Translations under genes and position numbers: made by a program | From: Amphibalanus amphitrite | Taxonomy: Eukaryota > Arthropoda > Thecostraca > Balanomorpha > Balanidae | Reading direction: 5' to 3' | NCBI RefSeq assembly: GCF_019059575.1 | Contig: NW_024883480.1 | Span: 1 to 64,000, forward strand | Length of the DNA: 64,000 nucleotides | Notes under the pieces: generated by a model | Database searches by the model: none | Seen by the model: only the letters and a program-made list of their open reading frames with translations | Told to the model about the DNA's origin: nothing | Shown here: piece by piece, positions 1 to 18,200 of the stretch | Layout of the letters: the number at the start of each line of letters is the position of its first letter | How positions within the stretch are numbered: position 1 is the stretch's first letter

Positions 1-2496
1 TGACCGATACAAAGTTTGGAAATTGTGCGCACACCTAAAATATGAAGTATGCATCTACTTATACGGAAGCTTCGTACATACTGCTTGTGCTCATGTTTGT
101 TTTGCGCTCTTTGTGTTTTCTGTAGCGGTATGTTGATTTCGAGGGAAATCGATCCCATTTCGATAGGACGGCCATGGCACGTTGATTGGCCGTCTGGTCC
201 GTGAGCCACTGTCCACAAGCAGCCATCCTGACCGCTGAACACGCCACATTAAGGCATGTAGCCGCCAAGGCAGAATGTGGGTCACAGCGGCGGCTACGGC
301 TTTGGAACACTGTCTGACGTGACCGAGCAAAGCCGAGCCGCGAGACCCGTTGCAGGATTTGAGTGCAGCTTTCGCTTAACAAACCGAACTGGACCGGCCT
401 TACAGAAAAATGGAGTACAGGTTTGGACGGCCTATACCGTGCCATCAATATTAATGCCTTTATCACGCGCGCGTTCAGAGCTCACAAACGTTTAAGCCAC
501 TACGCTAAGATACGAAATGATTTTAAAACTTTGTACCTAAGTGCAGTGCATGATTGTCAAATCAATATTAACGCTTAGCTTAGCTAGCGTAGATTTATCT
601 CGTAACGTTTCGCTTGTTATAACGTTTATGAGTTTATGCCTGAAGTCATCTAAGGAATCAACGTCAGAGGTGTGGCACATCCTGTTCTACCTCTGCGCTT
701 CCTTTCCCACCCTCTACTCTTTCTCTTCGCTCCTGGGGTCAGTGACCGTCTGACCTTCAACTCCTCACTCCGAACTACACAACGACCGCCGACATCTCAT
801 CTTTCCTAATATTTTCCTGACTTCTCTCCAGTTCTGCCCATCCACGCAGACTTGCACTCAAATGCAGGCGAATGTCCTTGGCATAGATCACAGGTGGTTC
901 GCTGGTCGACCCGATTGTGCCCCTGGCCTAGCACGTGCAATACGCGGGACACTCCCAAGCCCCTGTGTAGGCGATGTCCTTGAAGGCCTGCAGTTCGCAT
1001 AAACCATTCGCTGCATTGTCTGTCTTGAGCTCAGAGGGCTCAGAGGCTTGTGGTCCGCCAGCTATGCAGGATTGAGCATCGCATTGTTACGCACATAGTG
1101 ATACGGGCGGGCTCATAAAATTTAACATATAGAGAAGCCGCCGAAATGCTAGATGAGTTGTTTGAAGATAAAGAGTCGCCAAGAACAGGACAGACCATTG
1201 CGTGGTGGCTTTACTTAGAAACGACGCTTTAGTTCACGGTTGCAACACGATGACATTGTGTCCAAAGGGCTCCTCTAGAATCCTCTACCACACAAACGTA
1301 CGGAGAAGCAGTCGTCCCTTGGAAAATCCCGATCAGTCAGCCTATAATATCATGGGGAAACTCTTAACCCCAATAAGCCCGAGGGCTCTTTCCAGTGTCA
1401 TGTCATTCGAAACGGAAACAGACATACATGGTTAGCTCAAACCTCGCCCGACCAGCCCAGAACTTCAAGCAGAGCAACTCAGAAATTTTCTATGCAACCA
1501 AGGACGCAGATTCTCTTATGGAATGATGATTAGACGCCACCTAAGCCAACTTAGAATCCAGTCCACCTAACTTTGGATTAAAACCCGATCACTTTAGGAG
1601 AGTTTACTGCGTTGATCTGAGTTAGTCCTAGCTAGCAACCACCCCTGGTGATTCAGAACACTGTCCCGGCTCTCTCCCACTGTACCGGAGGGTGACGGGA
1701 CGGGAGAATCCGGCACGGGTGATTCAGACTACTTAGAGGCATAGTATGTGGGACGTCCCAGTCAGGAACGGTGCAGAGCTGAGCTGGCGAGGCCGCGGTG
1801 TACGTACGTCATTTTCATGAGAGATGGAATCGACGGTAGAATCGCTTACCTATTTTTAGTAATGTCGGATATGAGCAGTGCTTTAGCAGTGTCGAGTGCA
1901 TACTGCATAAGGGACATCAGATAGTGCACACTGCACAGTTCGTTGTTGGATTTAGAGCATGCATTAAACTTATGCCGATTCAGTCGATTTGAAATCAAAT
2001 TTTAAAACATCCGTGGCTTAATGCATGCATTTCTGTGGGCGTAAAGACAGGTGTTGCAACCCCATTTCCGCAAACAACCAAGTAGTTAAGCAAATGTCAT
2101 AATACGGGTGCAATTAAGCTAGCACCAGACCTTGCCTTCTGCTACAACCACCATTTCAGCATCACTCATAAGCCATCCCTCTGCAGAAATGACCGTCCGG
2201 CGTCCGCTCATTCTCATTATCCTTCCGAACCCTCTGTAGCCCGCAAAGCCTTGGCGGCGGTGACCGCCGCCACGCCTACGCCCAGCTGGACGCTGATTGG
2301 CTGCTTGGGGCGCTTCTGAGAAGTGACGTCACTCGTACCAGTCGCTACCAGCTCCGGCAGGGCCGACGTGAGGCGAGGGAGGGGAGGTGGCGACTCAGCG
2401 CGCGATGCTACCGCGGTCCGCGACTGACATAGAAGGTGGTTGGGGGATGAAAATGCTTATATTCAAAGCACACCCAACAATGTGGACACTCTGCAG
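1..2496. other. No gene recognised
   Basis: Only short open frames occur here, and none has a recognisable domain, a convincing splice context or unusual codon structure. A GC-richer patch lies at about 2200-2400. I see no repeat structure I can define. It could be intergenic DNA, or intronic if the minus-strand claudin-like gene to the right continues through it. Confidence 0.5.
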
Positions 2497-2905
2497 TAGA
2501 GGTGGCAAAATGTGGACCCGAGGACCCGGTCCAAACCAGTCTGGAACCATATGGGTCCAGACCGGTTCCTGGAAATTTTATGACGGGTCCAACCGGGTCC
2601 TACCATAAACTATACATCTTGCCCACTACACATGATTGCAAAATATAGAGTGAATGGAAAGAAAACATTTGCTGATGTATATTTCTTAGCACACTAGCTC
2701 ATAAGTATTCCCAGTGAGAAAAAGTTGTTTTAACTTTTACATGATTCAACTAACGATACCTACAATAGTTTGTATTAATTGACGTTTGGGAACGGGTCCG
2801 ACTGGTTCCGATTCCAACTTAGACCGCGTCTGACTGGTTCCAGAAATGTCCAGACGGGTCAGGTTCGAGTCTGGTTCCCAAAATTTTCATCTTTTGGCAC
2901 CTCTA
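2497..2905. mobile_element. hAT-type MITE with 8-bp target duplication
   Basis: A 409-bp element is flanked by a perfect 8-bp direct repeat, CTCTGCAG, at 2489-2496 and 2906-2913. The ends are inverted: the left begins TAGAGGTGGCAAAA and the right, read on the minus strand, begins TAGAGGTGCCAAAA. The interior is AT-rich, flanked by GGGTCC/GGTTCC-rich blocks that are themselves partly inverted. An 8-bp duplication and TAGAGGTG-type ends are typical of hAT-superfamily transposons. There is no transposase frame, so it is non-autonomous. Confidence 0.8.
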
Positions 2906-3916
2906 CTCTGCAGTCAACAGAAAACAAAAACAGACAACATTTGTTTATATGATGCCTTTGGGACATCAACCGTGTAAAGGTTAGTAATTTCGCTCATCCT
3001 TTTTCAACTTCAGCGTTCTTCGTTTAATAAAACTACAGCTCAAGACCTGCAACACCTGTCCACAGCTCTCGGCCCGTTACTTTTCCGATTATTTTCCTGT
3101 GGTCAAAGGCCGAAACAAACGTGTAACAAAGCGCAGAACACAGCGTCTATAAACAAGGAAACAGAACAGGAATGTTGCTGCTATCATGTTAGCATTGCTT
3201 AGATTCTCCTTGGCACAGGTGCACCTGCAAGCTTTTTGCAACGGAATCGTGACAACGGCTCACGCTTCAGTACTTTACAATTTAGAACTCCGGGAACGAA
3301 ATATATGTTGGTACGGCAGTTGCTTAATTGTTGACAAAGTATGCTTTTGCTGTTACCATGATTCCTTTGCCTTTCTAGGATTTTGACTGCTACTGATTAT
3401 ATGGTAGCCTTGATATACAGTTTTTGTTGTCGGATCTATGTATGTATATCTCAAAACACACTTCTCTATAGAAGTATGTGTCTCAAAATAAGAAGAAATG
3501 TTCGTGCGAGAATCTTGTTCCCATGTTGATATTGAACATCCCGATTTAATTACATGATGATTGCAGTCATAATCGGGTTATGTGAGAATGTGGATACGAT
3601 AGACTTTTAATTTCATTAGAAATTGTACAGCGAAAGCTGGGAAACTGACCGATTTTACGATCATTTGCGGGGCGGGAATGAAAGTGTCTTATTAGGTTAC
3701 ATTTGGTTTACATGCCGTTTCAATTTCCTTAAATGTTTGTGAACTAAGGTGCCGTGATACTGTTGAGAAAAATAATCAATACAAGTAAAGGCAAATTGTA
3801 AAAATGTAATTTGACAAATGGAAGAAACTTAAAGATACGTACTTTTCACCATCTTTCTTTTACCTTGAGGTCCTCGATATCAGGAAATGAACAAAACTCT
3901 TATCGATTTCAATAAT

Positions 3917-3993
3917 CTGCCGTCCAAAGGCAAAAACGCATATGTCGGGTCATGACCTGACCCGACATATGCGGTTTTGCCTTTGGACGGCAG
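3917..3993. repeat. 77-bp near-perfect hairpin
   Basis: Two 36-bp arms (3917-3952 and 3958-3993) are reverse complements with one mismatch, separated by a 5-base loop (TGACC). The arms start CTGCCGTCCAAAGGC. The stem would be a stable hairpin as RNA or DNA. It may be a tiny foldback element or a hairpin RNA source; no flanking target duplication is evident. Confidence 0.85.
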
Positions 3994-4553
3994 TAATCCC
4001 CTGGTCGACAACTCCTCGACATGTCATATTCGATATGGCATGTTCACCATGTTACAACACTGTTCCCGTCACTGCCGTATGGGCCATCTTTCCCGGGTGT
4101 CACTAACGTGACGGTGTGCCGCTCGCGGCTCCTGAAATCGTCAATTTTCCACTCTCTTCCGATCATCGGAGCGTTACGCCGCACCCAGAGCTGTGCCCGT
4201 TCCCACATGCCGTATGACAGCTGCGCTCGTCAGTAACGATCTCCAGGTTCAGAAGAAAACGACGCCGTCGTGAGTCGTTTTAGATGGTGTGGTGTGTAGC
4301 AGGAAGCTTGTGAAAGTTTGTGTGTAAATACTAAATAACGAGTCGGCTGATGTTGGTGCTTGTGGCACTGTTGTCATACAATGACACGAAGAAAGTAAAC
4401 ATGCATCATTTTAAGTTCTTCGTCTCAGGGTTTGATTGCTTATGCCCGGAAATTGTAATAAAAATGTTCAGGAATTTGACAAAATTTTCTTTATCACGTC
4501 AAAGAAGCTCGTCTAAAAAATCAGCAGCCTGTCTCAAAAGATAAACTGATTGA

Positions 4554-4579
4554 AAGAGAGGGAGAGAGAGAGGGAGAGA

Positions 4580-4661
<82 letters not shown>
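4554..4661. repeat. (GA)n microsatellite
   Basis: An imperfect GA dinucleotide tract with occasional GGGA interruptions. The open frames across it encode only Arg-Glu or Ser-Leu repeats and are artefacts. Confidence 0.95.
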
Positions 4662-4663
<2 letters not shown>

Positions 4664-4761
4664 AATTGGTCTGTCCAGTGTCCCTGCGCGCGGGTGTTCC
4701 GCCTGAAAGCTAATCACAAGTCTGACGTATTGCGGTTAACAGTAACCAACCAATCAATGTG

Positions 4762-5700
4762 ATGAGTTTGTTTACCACTGGCTAGGCGGCCCAATGCTGA
4801 TTGGGCGGCTCAAGTGAGATGTAAAAACACAGTCAAGAAGGAGTTATCACTGTTGGGACTTGGTAATGAACTTCCGAAAGCAGAGCAGTTATAGGCGTCA
4901 AGGGTTACAACCACCTGTAAGCTAAGCATATAGCAAGGAGTGCAGCATAGAGCAGTGGAAACTGCTTACTTTATCTCTCAGTTTATCCTAATCATTCACA
5001 TATGTAGAGCTATGTTGCGAAACATAGCTCACCTTCTAAAACTACTGAAGCGCATGAAATACATTTGATTGCGTCAACCATATCCATCAACTACCTGAAG
5101 TGGGTTTGAAGAGTTTGGACATTCCCCGCAGACAAAACATGGCCTCTGAAGGTTTCTGATGATCTTGAGCCATCTATCACGCACCTGTTCTATCAGCTAT
5201 TCAGACCCGAACAATGCCCAGGTATCTCGCGTAATCTCCGGTCTCCAGCACACGGTAGCCTGGCATCTCAGTTCCATATCATTCATGGCCTTTAGTGCAG
5301 GTTTGTGACTTTCTCCACCTCGTAACAGCTGCTGAATGTAGCTATTCCTATCGTCTCGAACCTTGAGATTTCCAGATTTAATGCACTGCCATCTGCTGAA
5401 CGTTTTAAGAGATTGTGAATGTGAATTGAGATAAATCAACTTTAATTTAATTCGCGCAGATTCTCTCTTGATACAGATAGCTTTCCGACCAAAATACTTT
5501 CTAATAGCGCTCCAAGCTTGTATGTGTCCATCATTTTCCTACATGTGGTCACTGGTGTGTTATTGCCCTAAATGGAGCCGAGACTGGGACGTCAGTCTTT
5601 TTTAATGAAGTTGTCTTACTTTGTATCTAATGCTGCCAAAAACGGACACATAAATTACCACGAAAACTCTTGATTACCCCAGACTCCAGCAGACAAAGTC
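4762..5700. other. Presumed intergenic or intronic DNA
   Basis: No exon with good splice sites or a recognisable protein was found. If the claudin-like gene continues to the left, its third exon should lie somewhere below 5709 on the minus strand, but I could not identify it. Confidence 0.4.
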
Positions 5701-5708
5701 AAACTCAC

Positions 5709-12320
<6,612 letters not shown>

Positions 12321-12640
12321 CTTGACCTTGATGAGGGGTCAAACAGTCACTGACCGACAAGCGGTCACTCAGGTGCCGGTAGCGTCGTCGGCAGCGGCAG
12401 CAGCTCCGCTCGGCGGCGGGGTAGGTCTCAGACTGGCAGCGGCGCCGGCGAGGAGCCTGGCAGCAACAGGTGCGCGGCAGGTGAGCGACGCAAAATGGCC
12501 GCCGTTCAGTGCCTGGGGCGAAATGCCGAGACGGCACTAGCCGGCCGGCAGAGGCGCGCACAGCGGAGGAGGGAGGGTGGGGAGTGGCTGGACGCTGGTC
12601 AGGGAGAGTTGGTGGAGGGCCGAGGCTGACTCCCACTTAT
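12321..12640 (-). promoter_or_regulatory. GC-rich upstream region of the claudin-like gene
   Basis: The DNA directly upstream (on the minus strand) of the claudin-like start codon is strongly GC- and CpG-rich compared with its flanks. This suggests a CpG-type promoter or 5' UTR. I see no clear TATA box. Open frames on both strands here are probably composition artefacts. Confidence 0.4.
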
Positions 12641-15150
12641 ATCCCAGTGCCTGAGATAAGGTGGGGTTTTAAAAGACCTAGAACAAGCATTCTTGCGATT
12701 TATGAACGGGTTTCTCCTGCAATTGAAAGTATTCATGATGCTGATGCTTTCATTTTTGATATTATTTCCTTCCCGTTATCGGTCATATATTGTTTGAATG
12801 CAAGAGAGCTTCCTCTTTTTCTTCAATATTCCAGCAAACATGTGACCTCTTCTCTTATGACCTCTTCTCACCTGATTAAAAGGCTCGAAGGATATGTGGC
12901 GGCGCCGAGATTCGATTCCAAGTCCTCCCCCGGAAACTTGGCAGCCTAGGTCACGAATGTTTCCTGAAATTACCTCATTGATATCAGCATGGAAAACGGG
13001 GTTTATCCTCCTTCGTTCCAAGATAGAACACATATCTTGTTGTCAATCAGCAGAACATGCTTTGGTAATGCATGTTCGCTATAAATATTTTCATAGCTCT
13101 AATACTTACGTGAAAAAAAAATGCTAGGAGTGATCTATATTATAATTTATTCTACACTAACAAGCTTAAATAGATCACTTGAAGCAGGTTTACATAGAAA
13201 TAAATGTCAGAAGTATTGGATGAAGTATCTGAGCTATGCATAAGTGACTTCACAAATTTTGCTCCTTCCCGTGAAAACATATAACCAAAGTCCAGAAACC
13301 AGCATGTGTTCAAGATTTTCGGGTCAAGCTTCTGCGAATGAAAGCACTCTGCACATTATATTCATGTTTTCTAGAACTCTACGCCATCTTGCAGCGATTG
13401 CCAAACAAATAGTGAGGGTTGCCTATTTTTTCCAGAACTTCCGTGATACCTAATTTAACAGCGGCTGGTTGGGAGATCTCAAATCCTCGAACTCCTTTAT
13501 GGATTATGAATCACGAAATCACATAACAAAGAGAAATATGAACTGTTGGTTACTAAACGAGGCGTGGGAAAGGGGTAAACGCATTGATTTAGAATGCAGC
13601 ATGTAGTTGTTCTGCGAAACATGAACCCAACACTCATGATTGACGTTAGGTATCACGCAGGCCTACTTCCAACGTCACGTAGGCACTGGCTGTCTTTTAT
13701 TTTTAATCTTATAATATATTGCTCTTCAAGCTTAGCCTCATTGTATACTACTAGTTACCGCAGCAAAACTTTAAGGTGGATAGCATCATTTGCTTAGATG
13801 TCCGACCTCTGGCTAGTTACTTGACGCAGAAGCTTTAGCTAGAAATAAAAAAAAATCGGCTGAATTGCTTTTCGTATTGCTCAGAGCTGTACTTATGGTT
13901 GTACTAAATGATCCATCACCCACAGTCTCTATTCCGAAGCCTTTTAAAGTGTAATCTATGAGCTCAGACGTCCGTGGTCATCCAAGATATCGTGGTCGGT
14001 CCTAGTTCTATGTAACATTTCGGCTGGCAGTAGCGTCACCTACCGAGGTCAGTGTTTGTAGCGCCACCTGTGGCGAACCATTGCAATGAAAGGCAAGTAA
14101 AGTCTGCTCCGAGAGATTGTAGAATGCAAAGTACATAAAAGCGAATAATCACGCAAACTGAACGTGTTTTCCACACAAGCTGCCTACGAATTTGTCTATT
14201 TTATCAAAGCAAGAGTAACTATTTAGTGATTGGTGGCAGAGTGGCCAAATAGGGGCTGTGTGGTATGGGTATCGTGCACGTCCACAACTTCTCCGCAAAA
14301 TACCATCTTAGTAGGTGGGTCGAATAAACATAATGAAACCGATCGCCAGCACTACCAGAGTTCAGAACCCGATTCAGTGCAGTGTATATTTTATGCCGTC
14401 CTAAAAGCTGCCCCCATTGGTTCTCTTTGCTCTCAGAACCAGTCCATCCACAATCCCAACAGCTACCCTATAAGCTGAGTGACGGTCAATCCATCTACAC
14501 GACGGTAGAGGGCAGGCTCGATAGTCCACACCCCGCTGTGATGATCCCTTGAGTAGCTGGATGGTAGATACTATCGAAGCAATGCCATCCCAAAGATATT
14601 GCAACGCACTAGTCGCTCGTAGTCGAGCAAGCTCAGTCACCCCCGTCCTTCTGCCGCTTGACCTCAATGGGTTAGGATAGGTACTTGTTACATAGTTATA
14701 CGACTTATATATTTCAAACAATCAAGTAACATTTCCAAGAGCTCATACTATGTACAAACGACCGTAACTTTTGGCTTCCGCAAAACGCAGCCATTATGAA
14801 GACACATACATTACATTGTCCACGTAATCATGGTATTCATACAATAACGCCTCCCCACTCGGTTGCATAATGAATAGTGATGTTAGATTTGCTGATCGCA
14901 TCCAGTTGTTGACATTCAAAGCAAAGGATATGCCTAGCATCGTAAAGCGCTTACATGCAATAATACTCGTAGACCCAGAAATGCAGCGTTGCTTATGTAG
15001 TGTCATGCCATTAAATATTTTATATTCATTCATTTTAGCTACAATGTCATAATACACACGGCAGTTGCGATCGTACATCAAAACTTTTTCCCTCCTGGGG
15101 CAAAATGAATGATCAGCTAATCGTATACGGTCTGTAGAAGATATTACATA
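12641..15150. other. Intergenic, no gene recognised
   Basis: AT-richer DNA between the claudin-like gene and the 3' end of the glycine-rich gene. The open frames are short and not recognisable. The minus-strand frame at 14721-14401 is the longest, and I cannot assign it to any family. Confidence 0.45.
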
Positions 15151-15221
15151 TCACGAATCATCCTCGCTACAGCAGACACGGATCGTAACCGATCATCCTC
15201 CCCGCAGCAGATGCTCCGCCA

Positions 15222-18200
15222 CTAGTCATCCTCCTCCCTGTAATAGTGGTACACCGTTCCTCCTCCACTTCCTCCAGAGCCTCCAAACTCGGCACTGCCG
15301 TAGGTTCTCCGTGAACTGGGACCGGCCGCCGCCCGGTGTCCGCCGGCAGAGAAGTCGAAACTGGGCCCGGCGCTGAAGCCAGTGCTTCCACCACCGCTGC
15401 TTCCGCCGCCAAAAGAGTGTGCACCGCCGCTTCCACCGCCGCCGCTTCCACCGCCGCCGCCGCCGAAGGATTGTCCGCTTCCGCCACCGCCGCCGCCACC
15501 CCCTCCTCCATTGAAGGAATGTCCACCGCCGCTTCCTCCGCCGCCGCCGTTGTTGAAGGAAGGTCCTCCGCCACCTCCACCGAAAGACTGTCCACCGCCT
15601 CCGCCACCTCCACTGAAAGAGTTCCCGCCGCCGCCGCTGCCGCCGAAAGAATGGCTACCGCCACTTCCTAAGGCGTTTCCACTTCCACCACCACCTCCAA
15701 CGCTTCCTCCTCCACCGCCTCCGCCGAACGAATGTCCTCCTCCACGTCCGCCGCCTCCTCGCCCATACCCCGGCCCTGCATGTGGCCTAGAAACTGTGAC
15801 ACTTCTACCGCCAGTAGCCCCTCGTGCGCTACCTCCGCTATGGAAGATAGCATTGGAGGGTGAATGCACTGGCCCGGGTCCTCCTTGAAAGGGAATGTCA
15901 CGAATTCCCTTGAAGAATGTCGATGAAGCCCTTCCTCCGCCACCGACGAAGGAGTTGCGGTTTCCGGTGAAGGATGCTCGGCTGTTTTGGAATGAACGCC
16001 CTCCGCCGTGGCTTGCATAGCCCGCTCTGCGCCCGATAGATCCTTGGTGGCTTCCTCCGTTGGAGTATCCTCCTCCCCCTCCGCCCCCTCCTCTTCCTTC
16101 TCCGCCTCCTCTTCTTCCCCCTCCGCCTCTCCCTCCCCCACCCCCACCCGATGAATATCCGTAACCCTGCCCACCGCTCCCGTACCCTCCTCTTCTTCCG
16201 CTGGAGCTCGAACGGCCACCGCCTCCAGAATTGGTAGCACTTCCTCCACCGGATCCACCACCACCCGGTCCTCGGTAGAATGGACCGACGTTGGGGGTGT
16301 ACTGGCTGGCAACGACGGCCAGCATCGCTGCCAGTAACACCACCTGCGGAAGAGACATGTCGTTAGGTACGGCTTGGCTTTAACGATTTTTAAAAAGTAT
16401 TTTATTGATGTCTGTTAGTAAAATTTGTCTTATGTTTTATCTATTAATTAAATTTGTTTAATTAGTTATTACGTGCATACCTACTACATTGTTAAATGAA
16501 CATCAGCCTTCTTTTATAATGTTTGTATTGAAAAACACGGAACAAATAGTGCTATATCTTGCTACATCTATGCTATGCTAGCTATATCTTGTTTTCTCTG
16601 TGATTATGTCATGCTGATGAAGATTTAATAATCGAAACGCGTCCATGCACTATTTGTTCCGTCATCCGTGTTTTTCTACTTGTCTCTATCAATATACAAT
16701 GTTTGTATTACTTGTAAAGTAAATATATCGTTATGCCGTTATACTTAATACTAATGCTGTCGATATGACGATTCAATGATAATGACGTTCTAACGCTGGA
16801 TTGTACGGGTGCATGCGATTTCTTGCATGGTTAGAGTTCATTGCTTTTTGTGTTGTAAAGAATCCTTAACCCTATTCCTGGCGGGCTCCGCCGGGACAAG
16901 AAACTGGCGGGGGGGGGGGGGCCGATTCGGCTCCCCCTGAGATCTCGAGAACGAAGCAAGATAGCGACAAACGGTAAACGGCATCGGATACGCACGGTCA
17001 AGATCTACAATTTTTACTAAGGTCATTTTCAGGTCAGGTCAAAGATGACGTCACAGGGGTCGAAAAAGTCAAAATGGCGGCGCTAGATATGGAGAGAGTT
17101 TTTCTCAAATAACTTTCGAATTAGTCAAGATAGGAACAAACTAAGGGCATCATCGTGATCCTCTTGTCAATCCGCATGGAATGATATATATGTTGACCTC
17201 GCAAGGTCAAGGTCAAAGGTTGACCTCAGGTCACGTGACCTCGAGGTCATCATGTATATCATTCGATGCGTCTTGACGAGCTGAACACAATGAGACCATC
17301 CACGCGTCTGTATCTTGTTCCTGTACGGAGTTATTGGCCAAAAACCTTTGGTGACCTTTGATGACGTCACATGACCTCACAGCTGCCCAACAGCAAAACA
17401 GACCTCAAGGTAGTGAAGGTTGATCGTATATGAAGTCATGTATGGTATATGGGGCCATTCCGACCCGTTTTAGTGGTAAAAACAGGGAGTTGATTTTTCC
17501 CCCATTGACTTATAATGGGGAGGTCGCGAAACTGACCTGACCTTAGGTCACCGATATCAAAATTCCGAGATATACAAATTGCACATACTGGTACCCTAAC
17601 TAAAGCCTGAAGAGAAGAAATTGATCGGTCAAAAACTCTAGCTCTGGCGTGATTGCAAACTTTTCTGAGGTAGGGTCACCAAACCGCCTCTGGTGACCTG
17701 ACCTGAGGTCAGATCAACTCAAAATTTTCAGACATGTTGCGTAGAAGCCTTTTAGGAAAAGTCAGAAAATTTGAGCTTCCTACCTCAACGCGTTTGGGAG
17801 AAATAACCAAAAAACCTCAGGGGGGGGGGGCTCCTGAGGCCCCCCCCCCCCGCCAGGAATAGGGTTAAGGCATTATATCATTGCATGGGCTATTGATTTA
17901 CCAGATGCACTGTGATTTGAGCGAATGAGCTCTAAGCCTAACGGGCCCTTCTATTAAACTCATGCTGCATGCACCATTCACCCATTCATAAATGTGTCAG
18001 TGAGTAACAAGGAAACTGCTCGCATATTGTGCATAGTCACTATAGACTGACTCAATGCCAACGGTAAAACGTAGCTCACAGTAGCAGTTTTGCTGCTCCG
18101 ATGACAACTGATAACATCGTACAGTTAAACGGGTAAAACGCTCGCATATTTGGTACATTCTTTGCAAGTTGATAACAATCGGTCAACATTTTATCACGGA

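Noticed and set aside
806..1000. Cys/His-containing minus-strand frame resembling a zinc knuckle
   Set aside because: The spacing does not fit CCHC or C2H2 patterns and neighbouring frames are equally open.
14230..14300. tRNA-like start (GGCAGAGTGGCC)
   Set aside because: The sequence has no matching acceptor stem, anticodon arm or T arm downstream.
15336..16312. Alanine-, proline- and glutamate-rich frames opposite or shifted to the glycine-rich genes (also 31919-32708 and 41247-42877)
   Set aside because: They are shadows of GGN-rich codons; the chosen frames have signal peptides, splice sites and paralogy.
17167..17370. 67-residue frame repeated in E1, E4 and E5 (MTSSKVTKGF...)
   Set aside because: It is the same non-coding MITE interior read three times. 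The frame translates the half-site palindromes and is not kept in the related E2.
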